Source: Muribaculaceae bacterium
GTDB taxonomy: Bacteria; Bacteroidota; Bacteroidia; Bacteroidales; Muribaculaceae
NCBI GenBank assembly: GCA_029060725.1
Contig: JAIDTL010000134.1
Span: 18,437-82,436 of the forward strand
DNA: 64,000 nt
Direction of reading: 5' to 3'
Part shown: positions 62,651 to 64,000 of the stretch, piece by piece
Position numbering within the stretch: position 1 is the stretch's first letter
Layout: each line of letters opens with the position of its first letter
The notes under the pieces: model-generated
Told to the model about the DNA's origin: nothing
What the model saw: the letters and a program-made list of their open reading frames with translations, nothing else
The model's database searches: none
Position numbers and translations under genes: made by a program

Positions 62651-62988
62651 GTAAGCGTCCCAAAATGACGTGTGAGTCAGGGGAAGCCACCTAACAGGCT
62701 GCTTCTCAAATCCCGCAGGTTGAAACCTGGGGTTACCCAATTAATGGATTTCCTCTCCGAGGAAGTTTTAACTATACCGTCTAGACTTAATCTAACTATT
62801 AACTATGAGAGATCAACGATGAAATGTATTCTTCTTCAAGATCTTGACGATGTCGTTGAGGTCCTTGATCGTCTTCAGGAAGCCTTCGCGCTCCTTGTTC
62901 CATTGGCGTTCCTTGGCCAGACAGGAGTTTCACCGCGAAGTTAGTCAAAATATCTTTTCACTCGGACACGTCATTTTTGGACGCTTAC
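62651..62988. mobile_element. 338-bp IS66-type remnant with 23-bp terminal inverted repeats
   Basis: GTAAGCGTCC.AAAATGACGTGT at both ends in inverted orientation, one mismatch in 23. GTAAGCG is the typical start of IS66-family ends. Inside, the minus strand preserves a coiled-coil peptide (LAKERQWNKEREGFLKTIKD...) that ends at a stop, with an upstream stop in frame, as expected for a fragment of a transposase N-terminus. No 8-bp target duplication is visible at the flanks. The track ORFs over this region are shadows. Confidence 0.65.
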
Positions 62989-63140
62989 CGGAATGTTTGG
63001 GTGGATGGGTAAATGTCGAACATGAGGTTCGGACACCGAAACAAACAGAGACATACGGGTACTCACTGCGTTCGCACAACAATCTTATGCCTTGGAGAGA
63101 TAACGGTTGGAAAAGGATGGCAAAGAGGGGTAATGGGGGG

Positions 63141-63509
63141 TTAATTGTTACCGAATAGTTTGGATATTACTTCGTCGGATAAGCCCATTTCCTTTGCTAA
63201 CTTAGTTTTTTCAGCTATGGCTTCCGCCCTTCCTTCCGCTCTGCCTTCCACTCTTCCTTCCACTCTTCCTTCTGCAAGTCCTTCTGTACGTCCTTCTGCA
63301 AAACCTTCGTCACGCCCTTCTTCGCGGGCGGTGTCGAGGACATCGTTTTGGACCATTATGTTGTCGATATGGCGGTCGTAAGCCTGGCGCTCTTCCTTGC
63401 TCATGGATAGCACCTTGAGCTTTTCTTTGACTCGCTGCAAGCCGGGGGCTGTGGTGTCGTCTTTCACCATGCCGGTCTTGAAGCGGATGTATTCGTTGCT
63501 CTTGTCCAT
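63141..63509 (-). CDS. Truncated Rpn/PD-(D/E)XK-transposase-family tail with EGR repeats
   Basis: 122 residues with an ATG at 63509 and its own promoter. It corresponds to the C-terminal part of Rpn-type (PDDEXK_2) proteins: VKEKLKVLSMSKEERQAYDRHIDNIMVQNDVLDTAREEGRDEG, then repeated EGR(V/A)EGRAEGR and a helical end LSDEVISKLFGNN. The nuclease domain is absent. It could be a deletion remnant or a free-standing short form, analogous to the C-terminal RpnS proteins that restrain full-length Rpn nucleases. Confidence 0.7.
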   Translation of the reverse strand: MDKSNEYIRFKTGMVKDDTTAPGLQRVKEKLKVLSMSKEERQAYDRHIDNIMVQNDVLDTAREEGRDEGFAEGRTEGLAEGRVEGRVEGRAEGRAEAIAEKTKLAKEMGLSDEVISKLFGNN

Positions 63510-63525
63510 ATTGCAGCTTTTTCTG

Positions 63526-63557
63526 CAAAGGTAAGAAAAATTTTTTATATTTGCAAG
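63526..63557 (-). promoter_or_regulatory. Promoter of the Rpn-tail gene
   Basis: Minus strand TACCTTTG (63526-63533) and CTTG (63554-63557), 20-base spacer. The -33 box lies inside the dispersed AAGACC hairpin. Confidence 0.65.
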
Positions 63558-63595
63558 ACCCTCGGTCTTGCCACCTAACCTAAAACACTGACTTT
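63553..63595 (+). repeat. Dispersed hairpin element, GCAAGACCNTCGGTCTT family
   Basis: GCAAGACCCTCGGTCTTGCC then ACCTAACCTAAAACACTGACTT; second copy, inverted relative to 34431-34471. Confidence 0.75.
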
Positions 63596-63628
63596 GTTGC
63601 GTAACAGCATTACGGATAAACCGGCTTC

Positions 63629-64000
63629 TTATTTTGGTAGCCGCTGGAAGGTGATGGTATTGCCGGGGTCGAAGGTGCAGCTGGTGATGTGGGTGCTGTA
63701 TTTGGAGGTTGTGGTTTCGTAGCCGGTGGATGTCTTTTTGTAGTCTAAGTCTTTCAGGATTTTTTCGGCTTCGATTTTGGAGACTTTTGATTTCACCTGT
63801 ATTGTTGGGAAGGTTTGTTTGGAGTCGGTTTTTGGGAAGGAGAAGCTGATTATTGTGCCGTCGGGGTGGCGGTAGATGGTGTTGGCCCCCCAGCCCCCTG
63901 AAGGGGGAGTGTCGGTTGGCTGTAGTTCGTAGCCGTAGTATTTAAGGGCGGTGGCTACTTTGGCGGAGTCGGTGTATAGGATGAGGCGGGAGGCGATGTT
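63629..64000 (-). CDS. C-terminus of an unknown protein (partial)
   Basis: Not in the ORF track because it runs off the window. 123 codons end in a TAA at 63629-63631. Two similar blocks (TDSAKVATALKYYGYEL and SKVSKIEAEKILKDLDYKKT, each followed by IYRHPDGTIISFSF or CTFDPGNTITFQR) suggest a repeated alpha/beta domain. A PPSGGWGAN insertion is encoded by a CCCCCTGAAGGGGG palindrome between them. Family not recognised. Confidence 0.6.
   Translation of the reverse strand, partial: NIASRLILYTDSAKVATALKYYGYELQPTDTPPSGGWGANTIYRHPDGTIISFSFPKTDSKQTFPTIQVKSKVSKIEAEKILKDLDYKKTSTGYETTTSKYSTHITSCTFDPGNTITFQRLPK
63884..63910. repeat. CCCCCTGAAGGGGG REP-like palindrome inside a coding sequence
   Basis: The palindrome CCCCCTGAAGGGGG (63894-63907), preceded by GGCCCCCCAG, is typical of dispersed intergenic repeats in Bacteroidetes but here lies within an open frame and encodes PPSGGWGA. 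Confidence 0.6.

Noticed and set aside
62672-63158. Two plus-strand ORFs in the IS66-type remnant
   Set aside because: They cross the terminal repeat and have no coherent family features; the minus strand holds the coiled-coil fragment.
1-64000. rRNA, tRNA, riboswitch and phage structural genes
   Set aside because: None could be recognised by eye; a covariance-model scan would be needed to exclude small RNAs.

Overview
The window looks like chromosomal DNA of a Bacteroidales bacterium, possibly Muribaculaceae (family placement is inference). Support comes from repeated Bacteroidetes-type promoters (TAnnTTTG about 20 bases after TTTG/CTTG), DUF3244, subtilase and T9SS-like secreted proteins, a fused glutamate formimidoyltransferase/cyclodeaminase, a LegB-GDP-fucose-RfbA sugar repertoire, and mnmG-apt-uvrC gene order. 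No rRNA, tRNA or CRISPR array was seen.

Layout. 1-8.5 kb (minus strand): ATP-grasp (partial), legB, a lipid-type GNAT acyltransferase, uvrC, apt, mnmG, ybeY, an LD-carboxypeptidase. A perfect parS palindrome lies between apt and mnmG. 8.5-16.9 kb: a membrane-anchored TPR/HTH regulator beside secreted proteins, including a subtilase split by an A9 tract, then a decayed ATPase remnant and an outer-membrane barrel. 16.9-28.6 kb: radical SAM protein, a sugar-1-kinase/nucleotidyltransferase pair, rfbA, a giant TPR protein, an outer-membrane barrel, a MazG-like protein and FTCD. 28.7-30.2 kb: mazEF, an orphan small antitoxin-like ORF and a 27-residue hydrophobic peptide that has a frameshifted second copy. 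30.2-34.3 kb: gmd, fcl, a four-helix-bundle gene and a cytidylyltransferase-GHMP fusion, peppered with AGTATT-spaced hairpin arrays.

35-43.5 kb is an accessory (probably defence) island of two unrelated-looking operons: a PRTase-domain protein + SMC/RecF-like ATPase + membrane protein, and a STAS/GHKL ATPase + STAS-like DUF4325 + membrane proteins. The second is bounded by a 17-bp inverted repeat. 43.5-58.6 kb is a visibly AT-rich surface-polysaccharide locus, all minus strand: LicC-PLP fusion, ornithine-cyclodeaminase-like enzyme, Wzx, ATP-grasp, LicD, glycosyltransferases, EpsG/Wzy, acyltransferase and a UGM-like flavoprotein. 58.7-62.6 kb: GIY-YIG protein, NACHT NTPase and AbiGi-like protein. 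62.6-64 kb: an IS66-like end-bounded remnant, a truncated Rpn-type tail and a partial gene.

The strongest unexplained signal is a theme of hairpins whose stems vary with compensating changes while loops and flanks stay constant. The clearest case is the AGTATT array: two oppositely oriented arrays flank a free-standing four-helix-bundle gene, and a third, gene-less array made of both orientations sits inside the neighbouring coding sequence as an interdomain linker. I propose this as a candidate undescribed repeat system. The GHKL-STAS and PRTase-ATPase operons are the best candidates for undescribed defence systems.
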